From NCBI RefSeq assembly GCF_002575655.3, contig NC_053036.3, forward strand, positions 163,718,627-163,782,626: a stretch of 64,000 nt of DNA, read 5' to 3'. Each line of letters starts with the position of its first letter. Positions within the stretch are counted from its first letter, which is position 1. The notes beneath the pieces were generated by a model. The model was not told where the DNA came from and made no database searches. It worked only from the letters and a program-made list of their open reading frames with translations. The DNA comes from Aegilops tauschii subsp. strangulata (lineage: Eukaryota; Streptophyta; Magnoliopsida; Poales; Poaceae). The translations under genes and the position numbers were made by a program. Shown here one piece after another: positions 33,158 through 44,124 of the stretch.

Positions 33158-35115
33158 TTGGTCGCGCTAATCCTTCAGGGTAGTTTGCATTGCCCTGTGT
33201 TTAATTACCAGAACAATGCGTGTTATCAAACCATCTTAGGGCTAGTGCACTATCTTGTGTGGGCGGATCTTGCTACTTTTGTTTGATAGTGAATCATGCG
33301 ATGAATCATGCGAACCCTCTCCGAGTTATGGAAACAGATGTATCCTCACCAACTTTTGATGTAATATATGGCATGCTTAGATGTAAGTTTGAACTATTTA
33401 TCATATTAGCAGGGCTTGTTTGATGATTCTCGGTGTTAGTAGGCTAGCTACTGTGCGAGCTATAGTACTTGCAAAACACTCACCGAAGAGAAACGTTGGG
33501 GCTGATGAGCTCGTGGTACGCTTATACTTATCCCTCGTCGATCGACCAATAGCCCTAGCTCCTAAAATTGTAGGCTTAGCGATCGATCAGACAATGGTCG
33601 ACATACATTCAGGCCTCATTTGGTTCATAGGGTAGGAAAATTGTAGCAAAAGTACAGAGAACGTGCAACACAAAATCATAGCAGTGCAGAGACGTACTCC
33701 CTCCGTTCCAAAATAGATGACCTAGGCGGGCTAGTTTGGCCTAGTGGGTTTCAGTGATATGACGTGGTACAGTGCCGTCCAGTCTTCGCGTGTGGTAGCA
33801 GTATTGCGGGTACAGTAAGTTTTCTTGAAGAAGCGGAATTCAACGAAGTCATGATGGTTCCTTCGTCCGAACAACTTACAGTGGGAAAGGTTGGGCCTGC
33901 GATACGACCGGGGTAGACCAGGATAATTTTGTGCATGGCAGGTGGACCAGGATGGTCGACGTCCCACATGTCGGCGAATGAAAGTATTCTTTCCGATATA
34001 GAGGACGAGCAACGAGTATTCTTTGTTTATTTTTGATGAAAGCTATTGTCTCCACTGTTACGACGGAGGAGTGTGAAACACGGCAGCCCAGTGAACTTGG
34101 CATGTGCACCACTCCCTCCTTCCTCATGTAATGCCCAGGTTACAGCTTTTTCTCACTTTCTCTCTATCTATTTCCTCTCAAATGTTTTTTACCTTTCTTT
34201 TTTAAGACACAGTTCTTTTTTATGCCTTTTTTTAGAATTATTTTTTTATACCTAGGAGCACGTGTAGAGACGGGCTCTTGCAGAGCCCACTCCTTGACTT
34301 TGTCAATGCCTCTCTCTCCTCCACACAAGGAGTACTACTTGCTATGCATGCATGCGGCGGGGAGCTGGCGTCTTGAGGGGCCAGGGCGGTGAGAGCGGGC
34401 TCCGGAAGCGGTCCGGACTCCAGCATGGCCCACCTCACATTATCACCATATATTTCTTGGAGTCCGTGCGTGGCGGGCAGGCGATCTCTTCTCCCTCCCC
34501 CGTTTCTCTCTTCCCAGCCGACGCTCGCCGAGCGATTAGATTTCGGCTATCGACGGTTTATTCAATTACGGTCCCACATGTCAGTGAAATTGCAAGACAA
34601 CGCGTGTCCCCTCTGGTGAGCGGTGTGCGAGCCGGACTGTCGGGGTTGCGACGCGTACGAGTCGTAAGTGTGCCGCCTTTTCCTTTAGAACTTGCGAAGC
34701 GTAACATTTTCGTGCGATCGATCGATAGAAATCCAGAACAAAATGACGAGGGCGGTGCTTTCCCGCTCGTTAGGCGGGCTAGTTCGAGTGATATGACGTG
34801 CTACAGTGCCATCCACTTGCTCTATTTTTATGTAAGCAAGAGTTTACACTCTTACGCGGGAGGAGTGCGAAACACCGCGGATCTGATTTTGATCGAGGGA
34901 TAACTGTTCCCTGCCAAATAATGGAGGATTGTTAGCGATTATAGCATGATAGTTAGGGCATCTCCAGCGCTGGCCCACAAATTTACACCGGAATCTGTCC
35001 GAGGACACTGATGGATGCCATCCGATGCTGCTCGCATACCTTTCGACAACTATATGAACTACCGGAAGAAATTCATGCAAACAAAGCAAATTTCAAATTA
35101 ACCGGATGAAATTCA
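33158..35115. other. Gene-free stretch holding the first copy of a local duplication
   Basis: 33611-33690 is half of a MITE (GGCCTCATTTGGTTCATAGG). A Stowaway left end is at 33695. 33800-34620 matches 37445-38930 in direct orientation (see repeats). 34950-35170 has GGGCATCTCCAGCGC and a doubled GATGAAATTCATTACAT / GACGAAATTCATTACAT, motifs frequent in Triticeae repeats. No supported gene. Confidence 0.45.
33800..34620 (+). repeat. Direct repeat copy 1 (partner 37445-38930)
   Basis: TTTTCTTGAAGAAGCGGAATTC, AACGAAGTCATGATGGTTCC, GTGGACCAGGATGGTCGACG and GTATTCTTTCCGATA recur in order in the partner. Later shared parts are AACACGGCAGCCCAGTG, TATCACCATATTTCTTGG-like and TTCTCCCTCC stretches. The partner is looser and longer. 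Confidence 0.7.
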
Positions 35116-35668
35116 TTACATTTCGAAAACTTTTCCTACAAACTGGACGAAATTCATTACATATTTCGCACAAACCGTACTAAAACCTACTGTAAACCTA
35201 ATCCGAACGATCGCCGGCGCCCGACCACCATGTCCGGCCATGAAGCCGAGAAAGCCGGCCATTGCCTTTGCCTCCTCCTCATCCGCCTTGATAACCTCCT
35301 CCTCCGGAGCACAAGGTTCTGAAGATTTCTGCCTCCACGTCGCCGTCAAGCGGCTAATCGGCCGCCGATGTTTACCCCACCAAGCTTGGCGTCGACTGAG
35401 TGGAGTAGCGGTGGCCTTCCCAGGACCAGAGCGGCGGTGACCTATCGTGTACTACTCTTCCTCGCTGCCGGCTGCGCCCACGCACGCGCGCCGGCTTCGT
35501 GTCGTGGCGGCGGAGGGCGGCTGGGGGGTGCCGGCGATCTCCTTCGTTTGCTCCTGCGACAGTACGTCGAAGAGAGCTTTGGAGTGCGCCCAGAGCGGAG
35601 CCACCGATGTCCCTAATCTGCTCCTGCGACAGTACGTCCAAGAGAGCTTCGGAGCGCCAGGAGGCCAT
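35116..35668 (-). pseudogene. Small orphan-like gene broken by a 70-bp tandem duplication
   Basis: ATG at 35668 (ACCATGGCC) with a TATATTAA box at about 35754-35761 upstream. The start reads MASWRSEALLDVLSQEQIRD. The segment with LDVLSQEQ is tandemly duplicated (plus-strand CTCCTGCGACAGTACGTC at 35551 and 35621); the 70-bp period is not a multiple of three, so the second copy (ALFDVLSQEQTKEIAG) is in a different frame. That second frame continues with a serine/arginine stretch, meets one TAG in the GSEEE region, and then runs through KSSEPCAPEEEVIKADEEEA and AGFLGFMAGHGGRAPAI to 35116. No known domain; a lysine/acid hinge and a glycine-rich patch are visible. Probably dead. Confidence 0.55.
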
Positions 35669-35779
35669 GGTTGAAGTGGTGCCGACAGAAGGAAGGGACC
35701 GGAGGAGAATAAGTGTGGGTCTTTGGCTATGGCTGGGAGGTGGGGCTCAAGTTAATATAGCGGGTGAATGGCAATGAGT

Positions 35780-36060
35780 CGCGGCAGACGGATGGACAAC
35801 TGGCGCCGGAGTAGGTTCGTCGGGCGTGAATGCGGACGCTGCTTTAGTGACTTAACTGCAGATGCGTTTGGGTTACTGACATGTGGGCCCAACGGGCATC
35901 TGGCCCGCATGTCAGTGACACACCAATTGCACCTGCAGTTAAGTCCAGTGAATGCGGCATTGACATTCTGGAGAGACGGTGACCGTTTCAGGCGGGAAGC
36001 GCGCGCTAGCAATGGAAGGGGTTTCGGTGTGCAGTGGCACTAAGATCGGTCGCTCACGAT
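35780..36060 (+). repeat. Direct repeat copy 1 (partner 39400-39530)
   Basis: AATGCGGCATTGACATTCTG, GACGGTGACCGTTTCA and GCGGGAAGCGCGCGCT recur at 39450-39515 with a few changes; the palindrome above is absent from the partner, which therefore shows an empty site. Confidence 0.65.
35848..35946. repeat. Near-perfect palindrome of about 95 bp
   Basis: CTTAACTGCAGATGCG at 35851 pairs with CACCTGCAGTTAAG ending at 35943, and GTTACTGACATGTGGGCC pairs with GGCCCGCATGTCAGTGAC, leaving a loop of about 10 bp. It can form a long hairpin. TTAA at both edges might be a target duplication of a very small MITE. Confidence 0.7.
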
Positions 36061-36795
36061 AGTACATACTCCGTACCATACTACCATAGTACCCTCTCTA
36101 GCTTAGGCTGTTTTATAGATTGTCGTTGTGATGGACGATATACATGAGCAAGGCGGTCCGAGTATGACCATTGGTGTTGAGCCAGGTGAATACATGCTCG
36201 GCGTTCGCGTAGGCCTCCATCAAACGTCTAAACAGTAATGTCAGGCACCCTCGGGGCGCGCAGGTGATTTGCTCACCGTTTGCATTGCGACATGAGCAGG
36301 ACTTTGATTTAGAGGGCGACGTGCATGCATTAGCATGCTTTGACAGCGTGAGCCTGAGCGTCTGACCCGAAGTATTTCATTTTCATTTGGCTGACGAGGG
36401 TGCGTTGCAGCGACGAGTCCGTGGTTTGATTCCCCATATACGCATTATTTTGGTTTTTACAGTATTTCTTTCTCCATTGATAGGTAGGCCCGCGTAGATA
36501 GATAAAGAACACGAGCTGATGAGGCGCATGCGGACTGTTTGACTGGTTAACCAGACAAATACGGAGCTATACGCTGAGCCAGTGACCGTATAATCACCAT
36601 ATCTCGTATACAATGATCAAAGTGAGCTATCAAGACAAGTTCGATGACCGCCAATGCATTTTACTCGGTAATAAATGACCAGGATTGAAGGGGAATCCAA
36701 ATTTGCTTCGTCTTCTGTCCTTGAGCTCTTGACAAATCAATGCACTATACGGTTGTCCGGCCACTCCACCCCAGAGCTCTCACCAAGCGTCGTTC
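36061..36795. other. Spacer, no gene seen
   Basis: Mixed-composition sequence with TAGTACATACTCCGTACCATACT-like short repeats. Only shadow frames. CT-rich leader just before the next ORF. Confidence 0.45.
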
Positions 36796-37182
36796 ATGCC
36801 ACCGCGCCGCACACTAACTGGTAAGGCAGCGATGGCATCCCGCCGCGCCGAGTTCCTCGCCGCCCACGACCGCACACAAAATGGTAGGGAAGCGATGGCA
36901 TCCCGCCGTGCCGAGTTCATCGCCGCTCGCGACCTCACAACTATGTGGGAGGAATTTGAAGATGCCAAGGCCGAATGGGCGGTAGAGCAAGAGGCGGCCA
37001 AAGCCGCACAGAGGGAGCGGAAAAGTTAGAAAGCACTCAAGAAAAGAGAGGCCCGCCGCCGCAAGAAAGAAAAGGACGCACACGCTGCTGCGGAGAGGTC
37101 GGCGGAGATCCAAGCACGCTGGGGTGTCACCGACAAAGTCGGGAAGGAGAACGACGGCGTCTGGCCAGCATGTGAGAAGTAG
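36796..37182 (+). pseudogene. Charged coiled-coil ORF with an in-frame stop
   Basis: ATG at 36796 (TTCATGCCACC). The frame encodes 77 residues to TAG at 37027-37029, and stays open in the same frame for 50 more codons to TAG at 37180-37182. The N-terminus has a direct repeat: KAAMASRRAEFLAAHDRT and EAMASRRAEFIAARDLT (about residues 11-50). The remainder is lysine/arginine/alanine-rich helix (WAVEQEAAKAAQRERK, then KALKKREARRRKKEKDAHAA) ending GVWPACEK. I know no function. Together with 5314-6020 it represents a type of alanine/lysine-rich helical protein common among orphan ORFs here. Confidence 0.5.
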
Positions 37183-37277
37183 TAGTACTAGTAGTTAGTG
37201 TGTGTGTCTGTGTCTGAGTACGAGCATGTACCAATACTACTAGTTACTACTGTAGTTTTTAGAGCAAATTACGAGTA

Positions 37278-37415
37278 CATTAGCCTAAACTAAATGGAAA
37301 AATTCCTATCCTAAGCATCAAATGGCATCTCTTTCTCTATAGGAATTGAGATGCATGTCATCTCACTTCCTATGATTTTCATATTCCTATCCTATGAACG
37401 AAAGGAGGCCTCTGT
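37278..37415. mobile_element. MITE fragment with one recognisable end
   Basis: The right end (complement AGGCCTCCTTTCGTTCATAGG) resembles that at 33611; the interior has paired ATTCCTATC and GATAGGAAT motifs. The left end is not clear. Confidence 0.5.
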
Positions 37416-37444
37416 TGGAGTAACTACTGTAGCTAGCAGTACTG

Positions 37445-38930
37445 CTGGTGCAGTAGTTTTCTTCAAGAAGCGGAATTCAACGAAGTCATGATGGTTCCTT
37501 CGTCCGAGCAACTTCAAAGTGGGAAGTAGGACTGTGATTTGACGGCTCATTAGTCATTGTTACTGCGGCACGACGACCTGGGTGACTCTCCCTTGGAGTT
37601 CTGCGTGCATGGCAAGTGGACCAGGATGGTCGACGTCCCACATGTTGGCAAACGGAAGTATTCTTTCCGATACCGAGGAGCAAGGAAACCGCGTGGTATA
37701 GTATCACTGCTGATTGGTTCGCAAAAAAATAGTATCACTGCCGATTGATAATTATTTTTTATTTCTGATGAATGCTAGCGTTTCAACACTTACGACGAAG
37801 GGTGGCAAACACGGCACGTGCTGGATGTCCCACACGTCAGCGAAAGGATTGGGACATGAACAACATGGTAGAGCCCAGCGTAAAAAACAGCGTGGTAGAG
37901 CGTCTCCACTTCTTCCACTTCTGGGTCGAAGACCACACGTAGTAGTACTTAGTAGTATGAATGATACAAAGTGCGACCTGGCGAGAAAGACACGTCTAGT
38001 TGGAAGGTCTCGGGGCATACACGTAAAAAAATATAAAAGTTAATATGTGCCTCCAACTAATATCGTAGTAGTAGAGTACTTAGGCACGTACTCCATAACA
38101 TCACCGTACATTGCACGTACAACATTTAGTGGTAGTACGTAGTAAGAGACAAATGCCGCCCAAGAGTTCCCTTCTCGACCTACTTTTGGGTGTTTGGTAG
38201 AGTGTATGGAGGGTGCATGAGTCCACACTAGTTTAGCACAAATACACTAGAAGCATGCATGAAGAGAGCATGCATGAAGAGGGGTGTTGAGTTGAGCATG
38301 CATGAAGAGGGAACAACTATGCTGAGACGAGAACGCAACCAAACACACCTTATATGCCATGCATGTTCATACCATTTGTGCCTTTCTACTTCACTTACTG
38401 CGCTACATTACTCAGGTTCGTACGTCCACTCCTAGGTACATATCCGTCTCGTAGTTCCAGTCCCACGTGTTCTTCATATAGATGGAACGATCCTTGCATA
38501 ACACGTCCACCTTGATGCTAGATGTCTCGCGTGTTGGCAAAAGGATGAACAAAGCTCACGTAAAAAAATAGAGTGGAAGAACATAGATTCCGGACGACCG
38601 AGAAGGAGCAAGGAACCTCGTGGTGGAGCGTCTGCACTCATAATATTTAATATTATTCAGCGATATAAAATTAACCAATCATCTCCACAGTGGACTGGAA
38701 GAGTACGAAACACGGCAGCCCAGTGTAGTTACATCATACTAGTACATGGCTAACCCACGCTATCACCATATTTCTTGGCTTCCGTGTGACACCTATCTCT
38801 AGTAATACAGCAGCCTGTATCGCTTCTCCCTCCTCGTCTCTATCAAAGTGCGGCGGGCTGGCGTTTCTGCCGTCTATTGAGGTCGGTTAACTATCACATG
38901 TTAGCGACATGCCAAGAGCATTCTAAAAAA
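37445..38930 (+). repeat. Direct repeat copy 2 of 33800-34620
   Basis: Starts TTTTCTTCAAGAAGCGGAATTC; contains GTGGACCAGGATGGTCGACG at 37617 and AACACGGCAGCCCAGTG at about 38708. About 600 bp of additional sequence (37840-38700) including a weak third copy of the GATG(T)C(C/T)C(A/G)C(A/G)(C/T)GT(T/C)(G/A)GC(A/G)AAAGGAT part separates the blocks. No gene in it is supported. Confidence 0.6.
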
Positions 38931-39024
38931 AATTCCTTTCACGTTCCGTTTTCAAAAAGAAAAAAATCCTTTCACGTACGAATTTGCCTGTATGCTTTGA
39001 GCAACTTGCATGTCCTATACTGCT

Positions 39025-39333
39025 CCTGTTTGATACTCTAACTTAACTAGAGGTTAGACTAACTCATGACTAACCCTGAACTAACTCTAGCCAAAGAGGT
39101 GTTTGGGTGACAGGGTTAGATTGACAATAAATGCACTTCATGGAGAGAGAAAAGTGATTTTTCAGTGGTCCCAATGAGAACTATCTCCAGTTAGCACCTC
39201 TTGGGTGGGATAGTTTTTTTTGGTCGGTTCGGTGCAACTTGCTCCAATTTAAACCCTCATGCTTGGATACTTTAGGGCTATTTGAGCCCCAACTAGCTCA
39301 AACTAACTCTAACCCATGGATCCAAACAGGGCC
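39025..39333. mobile_element. MITE with CCTGTTTG termini
   Basis: Left CCTGTTTGATACTCTAACTT, right complement CCCTGTTTGGATCCATGGGT; both continue with GTTAGA/GTTAGTTTGAG-type sequence. About 309 bp, no coding frame. The ends resemble GGCCCTGTTTGG-type MITEs. Target duplication not resolved. Confidence 0.6.
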
Positions 39334-40750
39334 TATGGCCAGTCTCCACGCGGAGCAGTCGCGTGCACCGGGAAGCGGCGCTCCCTCGGCCGTCACGCCA
39401 CTTCAAAGCCGGCGCCAGTGAGAGGTCGCCTCCGCTCTGGCCGGGCATTAATGCGGCACTGACGCTCCAGGGCGACGCTGACCGTTTCACGCGGGAAGCG
39501 CGCGCTGGCAAGGGAGTATAGGTTTTGAACCATTTCAGGTGTAGTACTGGTAGTTTGCAAAACTACTCAATTATTGCACTCAGTTTCCTAAGAAATTGTG
39601 GTAAAAAACGTTACTCCACAACCCGCTTCCCTTCTCCTTCCTCTGCCACCGCCCGCGCACGTCCGCGGGAAGCGACCGGTCAACCCTTATATAGGAGTGC
39701 TAGCACAAAAAGATGCATGCATGACCACTAAAATTTCCATATTAAAGCGCCGCTCCGGCGGGAGTATGGCATATGTTGTTACCTTCGGCCGGCCCATGGC
39801 TACCGGGCGACGGCGACCAGAGAAGAGGTGGCGGGAGGGGAATGAATGCAGCTACTGTTTGGGTTCGCCTTCCGGCTTAAACAAATGCGCAACATCACGT
39901 GTACCCGCGGGTGCACAAATTGTAACATACGTGTCTGCTTAAGTGGGCGTCACGTAACTGGTGTGTGTGAGAGAGAGATTCTGAGAGACAGAGTGCGTGT
40001 GTGCGACTCTACTCTTCGGACATGTACTCAACCTTTTGCATCGGGATATAAGTACAATGGTATTTACTTTAGCTAGTGATTTACGTGGCCATGTTAACGT
40101 GGTTGTGTAAAAAAATGTCACTTCCTGCTCATGATTTGCGTTATATAATTACGAGCAAGATTCTCGTGCATTGCATGGAACATCAATATGCATTTTTTTA
40201 CAAAACACCTGTTGTGATTGACCCATGCAGGAGTAATCCCATGTGTAAAAACTAATGATATCTGGAGAATTTTATCAGAAAACTGGTATCTCGAGAATGT
40301 CATCGAAAAAATGAAAGATGAGAGATAAGGCGAGGAGGAGTGGAGCGTGGTGGTGACTGGTGGTCGGAATGGGCGGAGGCATGGGGATGGACGGCGCCGG
40401 CAGGCGGCAGCGGCCACCATGCATGCTAGATTGTTCCAGAGACTTATTCCTTTTTTAATTGCTGAGCAATGAGGCTGCGGGAGATAATGATGTGGAGAGA
40501 GGTGCGGGTATCTTTTGTAAAATTATCATAGTTTGCTTTCTATCCTCAGATATAGATCATACAGTCTGTATTACAAGATGGCAGGCACACCATCACCGCC
40601 AACTCGTTTGTTTATAAGGGTATAGATGATAAGTTTGCTGACTACTAAAGTAAAGTGGAATTTGTCCATGTTATGCAAGTAAATAAAGGTGATTGTTTAT
40701 CATACGGGTAAGGTTGGATGAAGGGTGGTAGGAACAAATGCTCCACATAG
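39334..40750. other. Gene-free stretch
   Basis: Contains the partner of 35780-36060 at 39400-39530. 39600-39900 is GC-rich with short frames lacking any recognisable domain. The rest is AT-rich. Confidence 0.45.
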
Positions 40751-40754
40751 AGCA

Positions 40755-40789
40755 TGTGTGTGTGAGATGGAGTCTTAGTGTGTGTGTGG

Positions 40790-40823
<34 letters not shown>

Positions 40824-41035
40824 GGGAGAGAGAGATGGAGTCTTAGTTTGTGTGTGTGTGAGAGAGAGAGAGATGGAGTCTTAGTGTGTGTGGGGGGGGT
40901 GCGTGCGTACTGCGTGTGTTTGTGTGTGTGTGTGAGAGAGAGATGGAGTCTTAGTGTGCGTGTGGGGGGGGGGTGCGTGCGTGCGTGTGTGTGTGTGTGT
41001 GTGTGTGTGCGTGTGTGTGTGTGTGTCGCCGGGTC
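40755..41035 (+). repeat. GT/GA microsatellite block with GATGGAGTCTTAG core
   Basis: Four copies of GAGATGGAGTCTTAGT(G/T)TG at about 40766, 40833, 40873 and 40940 are joined by (TG)n, (GA)n and G runs; the last (GT)n run spans about 40985-41028. Frames across it are simple-repeat artefacts. Confidence 0.85.
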
Positions 41036-41079
41036 CTCTGTGGAGGATGTAATTTAAGTGTGCATGGCTTCATCATAGA

Positions 41080-42700
41080 GAGGTGATGTGTATGGCAGAG
41101 GCCACCAACGATGGGGTGCGAGAGAGAAAATGCCCATAGAGAGGGGAGAGAAGGTGTGTGCGCGTGAGAGGAGTCGACATCGAGAGAACGTGTTTGTTCG
41201 AGAGACACCGAGGAAGACTACTATATATCGATGGTGCATGCAGGCGGGAATTAAACAAAGGGATGGTCTTATTGGTTTCGGGGATATAGGGGAAGAGTGA
41301 GAGGCGGGGTGGGGGGGGTAGCTAGAAGGAGATTGTTAAGTGTGTGTTTTACCCATCCAGGCGGAAGTTATGTGCACAAAAGAGGAGAACGATTCGATGT
41401 GGCGTTAGGATTGAGGGTAATTAAACATATGGAGACATAGTGACCTTGAACGTGCATGTGTGAGAGGTATACATGTATACGTGGGATGTGTGTGTGTGCG
41501 CGCGCGCATGATCGAGATAAAAGAAAGAAGACATAAGTCATAAGATCAATGACATGGGAGAGACGGATCGGTATGACAATAGGCATGCATGTGAGAATGC
41601 AGGGAAGAAGGCCCGACAATTGAGCATGTGTTGTTGTCTTTAAGAGATAGTGGCGTGGGATGGAGCATGCATCTATGGCGAGCAGAGGGAGTGAGGCGCA
41701 ACGATTGTGCAAAAGAGACCAACCTATAAATGCATATGTATGGAGAGACATATATAGTGTGGGTGATAGGAAGCAAGACTCCGTGCGAGAAAGAAATGTT
41801 GACGGAGAAACTACAGATAGATACAGAGATGGAGATGCTAGCTAGAGGGACATCCGCTAGTTTGGGTGTTGGAGATGACCGTCGGGTGGTTCAAAGGGTG
41901 AAGTTATATATGTGTGTGAGAGGGCACTTGACTGCATGTAGAGAGAAACATATGTAGTGTGCGTGATAGGAATCAAGAGTGAGGGCGAGAAAGAAGGTTG
42001 ATGGAGAAACAGATAAATAGAAAGATAAAGATGCTAGCTAGTGTGCGTTAGAGATAGGAGTCGAGTGGATCAGAAGGCTGGGTTATGTGTGTGGGTGTGA
42101 GAGAGATAGAGAGAGGGTGCATGTGAGTCACATACAAACATATATCAGAGAGAAATGAGATCCAGAGAGACGGAGTTTTGTGTCTGCGAGAGAGAAAGAT
42201 ATTTCACAATGAGAGTGATAGCTAGAGAGACATACGAGGGAACACAAGATATCTCTAGGGAGAGAGGGTGTGTGTGAGCGACATACAAGAGAACAATGGA
42301 GAAATATGAGACCCTGGGAGACAGAGTTTGTGTTTGTGTGTGAGAAAGAGATATTGAATAGGAAGAGTCGTAGGTTCTCATATCTAAGGAGCGAAAGACA
42401 TCTCTGTATGAGGGGTGTGCGAGTGGCACACATGGGAATAGTAGAGAGAAATGAGACCCTGGGAGACAAAGTTTTGTGTTTGTGTGAGAGAAAGAGATTC
42501 CACATGGAGAATCATAGTTAGAGACACATAGCAGGGAGCGAGATATACTTAGAGAGAGAAAGAGTGATGAAGGTCGAGGGAGAGAGTACCGTCAGTGTGT
42601 TACGAAGATAAAAGATCATTGTCGACATACAGGTAGCACGAGAGATACCTGAGAGACGATGAACGCGTATAGGTCCAGAGAGATAGTCCTATATAAGCAT
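41080..42700 (+). repeat. GA-rich degenerate long-period repeats
   Basis: Two copies of about 207 bp (GAGAGA(C/A)A(T)ATATGTAGTGT(G)(G/C)GTGATAGGAA, near 41742 and 41949) are followed by three copies of about 146 bp (GAGA(A)AT(A)TGAGACCCTGGGAGAC, near 42152, 42296 and 42446). The block is purine-rich throughout. In CACTA-B an AC/CT-rich block (1930-2350) lies at the corresponding place in inverted orientation. Confidence 0.65.
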
Positions 42701-43600
42701 GAGTGATAGCTATATGAGACGAATATCTGGATTAAAGGGGATTCAAATATTTAAACTGGAGATCACGACATCGATAATATCACAACGCAAATTGGTGTAT
42801 CAAACATGCATATTCATTTGAATTTGGGCACACGTGTAATGTTATATAGTTTATCAATATTGGTGATCCATAGATTCTTGAATTACAAACAATGCATGGT
42901 TTATATGCAATTAATGTCTAAACGGGATTACACTATATGTTGCGTGTGTGAAACACATTATACATGTTTGAGAAGTAAAAAAACCCGCATGAAACACACA
43001 TTAATTGGAGACAGTTAGCGAGGAATGCATACAGATTTCAACATAAAGTGGTTTCAAATATTTGAAAATCCAAATTGATGGATACAACCTTATGAATCTG
43101 AGATCATGCCATTTGTAAACCATATTTATGTATAAATGGTGTTGTGCTTTCGAAAGTATATATAAAAAAATGATGTATACAGAATGTAATTCCAATTGAA
43201 AATGGATCCCGCCCGAAAAAAATAGAATACAAACGGGATTCGAATTGAGTTGGCACAGTAAACGTGCACTCTGCAAAATTTGAACGAAGCGGGGAAAGTC
43301 GCAGTAACCGCCCGAAACCAAAATCTGCGAGATGGAAATCACTACTGCCTATCCCTCCCACGCAAAGCCTATCTGCTGGATTTCTATAGGTTTCGATAGG
43401 GGTAGGTTTGTAATTTCACCCAAACGTGACGTAACCGCCTCTCACCCGGATTCATACATAGTGGGCGCCAAAACACAGTGTGTCCTCGGCCGAAATCGAC
43501 TCCCTCCCCGATTCATATTCATACACGGTGGGCGCCAAAAACAAACTCTCGTCGGCAAATATTCGGTGTATGCGAGATTACCGTCTTATCCCCAACCGAC
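42700..43600. other. AT-rich stretch and upstream region of the ORF1-like gene
   Basis: CAAATATTTAAA and CAAATATTTGAAA (42743, 43052) are repeated motifs. From 43380 a GC-richer part has a doubled element, CGGATTCATACATAGTGGGCGCCAAAA-like and CGATTCATATTCATACACGGTGGGCGCCAAAA-like (about 43448 and 43509), which may be promoter repeats. Confidence 0.5.
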
Positions 43601-43806
43601 TAATGTTGCTGTGATGTAGTAGAAATTTGAAACGGGGGCTAAGTTTGTAAATTTCCTCGCATTTGAGAAAAGCGCACCCTGAATACATGGTTCCCCCCTT
43701 CCTCTCTACCTCCCTTTTCCCCATTCGTACTCCGTGGGCGGCAAAACACCCTCTCCACCCCACCCTCCTCCATCCGCCACCCCATCCACCGCCGTCCTCC
43801 TCCACC

Positions 43807-44124
43807 ATGCCGGAGCTGATACCCCGACGCCGCCGTCCATTACAAGAGATCGACCTCTCTCATCCACGGCTTCGGACCAGGATCCTTGCATCCCGTCCTC
43901 TCGCTTCATCCCCGCCGTCGTCCACCTTACCGGCGCCGCTCCTACGACCGTCTCGTCCACCGCGCCCCGCCGCCACCGTCTACCCTCCTAGATATGCTTC
44001 CACGCCGCCGACAGCCATCGCTACCACAGCACCATCAAATTCTCAGCAAATGCGTACACGGCGCCGCACCAGAGGCGGTACTCTTTCGTATCTGCTCAAC
44101 TTATTTATCGCAGCAAGGAAATAG
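43807..44124 (+). pseudogene. Putative first exon of the CACTA ORF1-type gene
   Basis: ATG at 43807 in CACCATGCC context after a long CT-rich leader. The frame begins MPELIPRRRRPLQEIDLSHP and continues as a proline/arginine/serine-rich, low-complexity region to 44124; the exon probably ends earlier at an unseen donor. Later exons lie at 45251-45478, 54302-54722, 54864-55066, 55140-55217 and 56433-56525 in the same orientation. The B copy is at 1-430 on the minus strand. The exon assignment is inference from order and orientation. Confidence 0.35.

Noticed and set aside
34352..34903. 183-residue open frame
   Set aside because: Lies in the local duplication; the frame is not kept in the partner copy at 38 kb and there is no recognisable domain.
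40782..41208. Cysteine/valine- and histidine/threonine-rich frames
   Set aside because: Translation of GT/GA simple repeats.
40755..42540. Possible CRISPR-like array (regular repeats with spacers)
   Set aside because: Repeats are degenerate, low-complexity and in a plant transposon; spacers are not unique and there are no cas genes.
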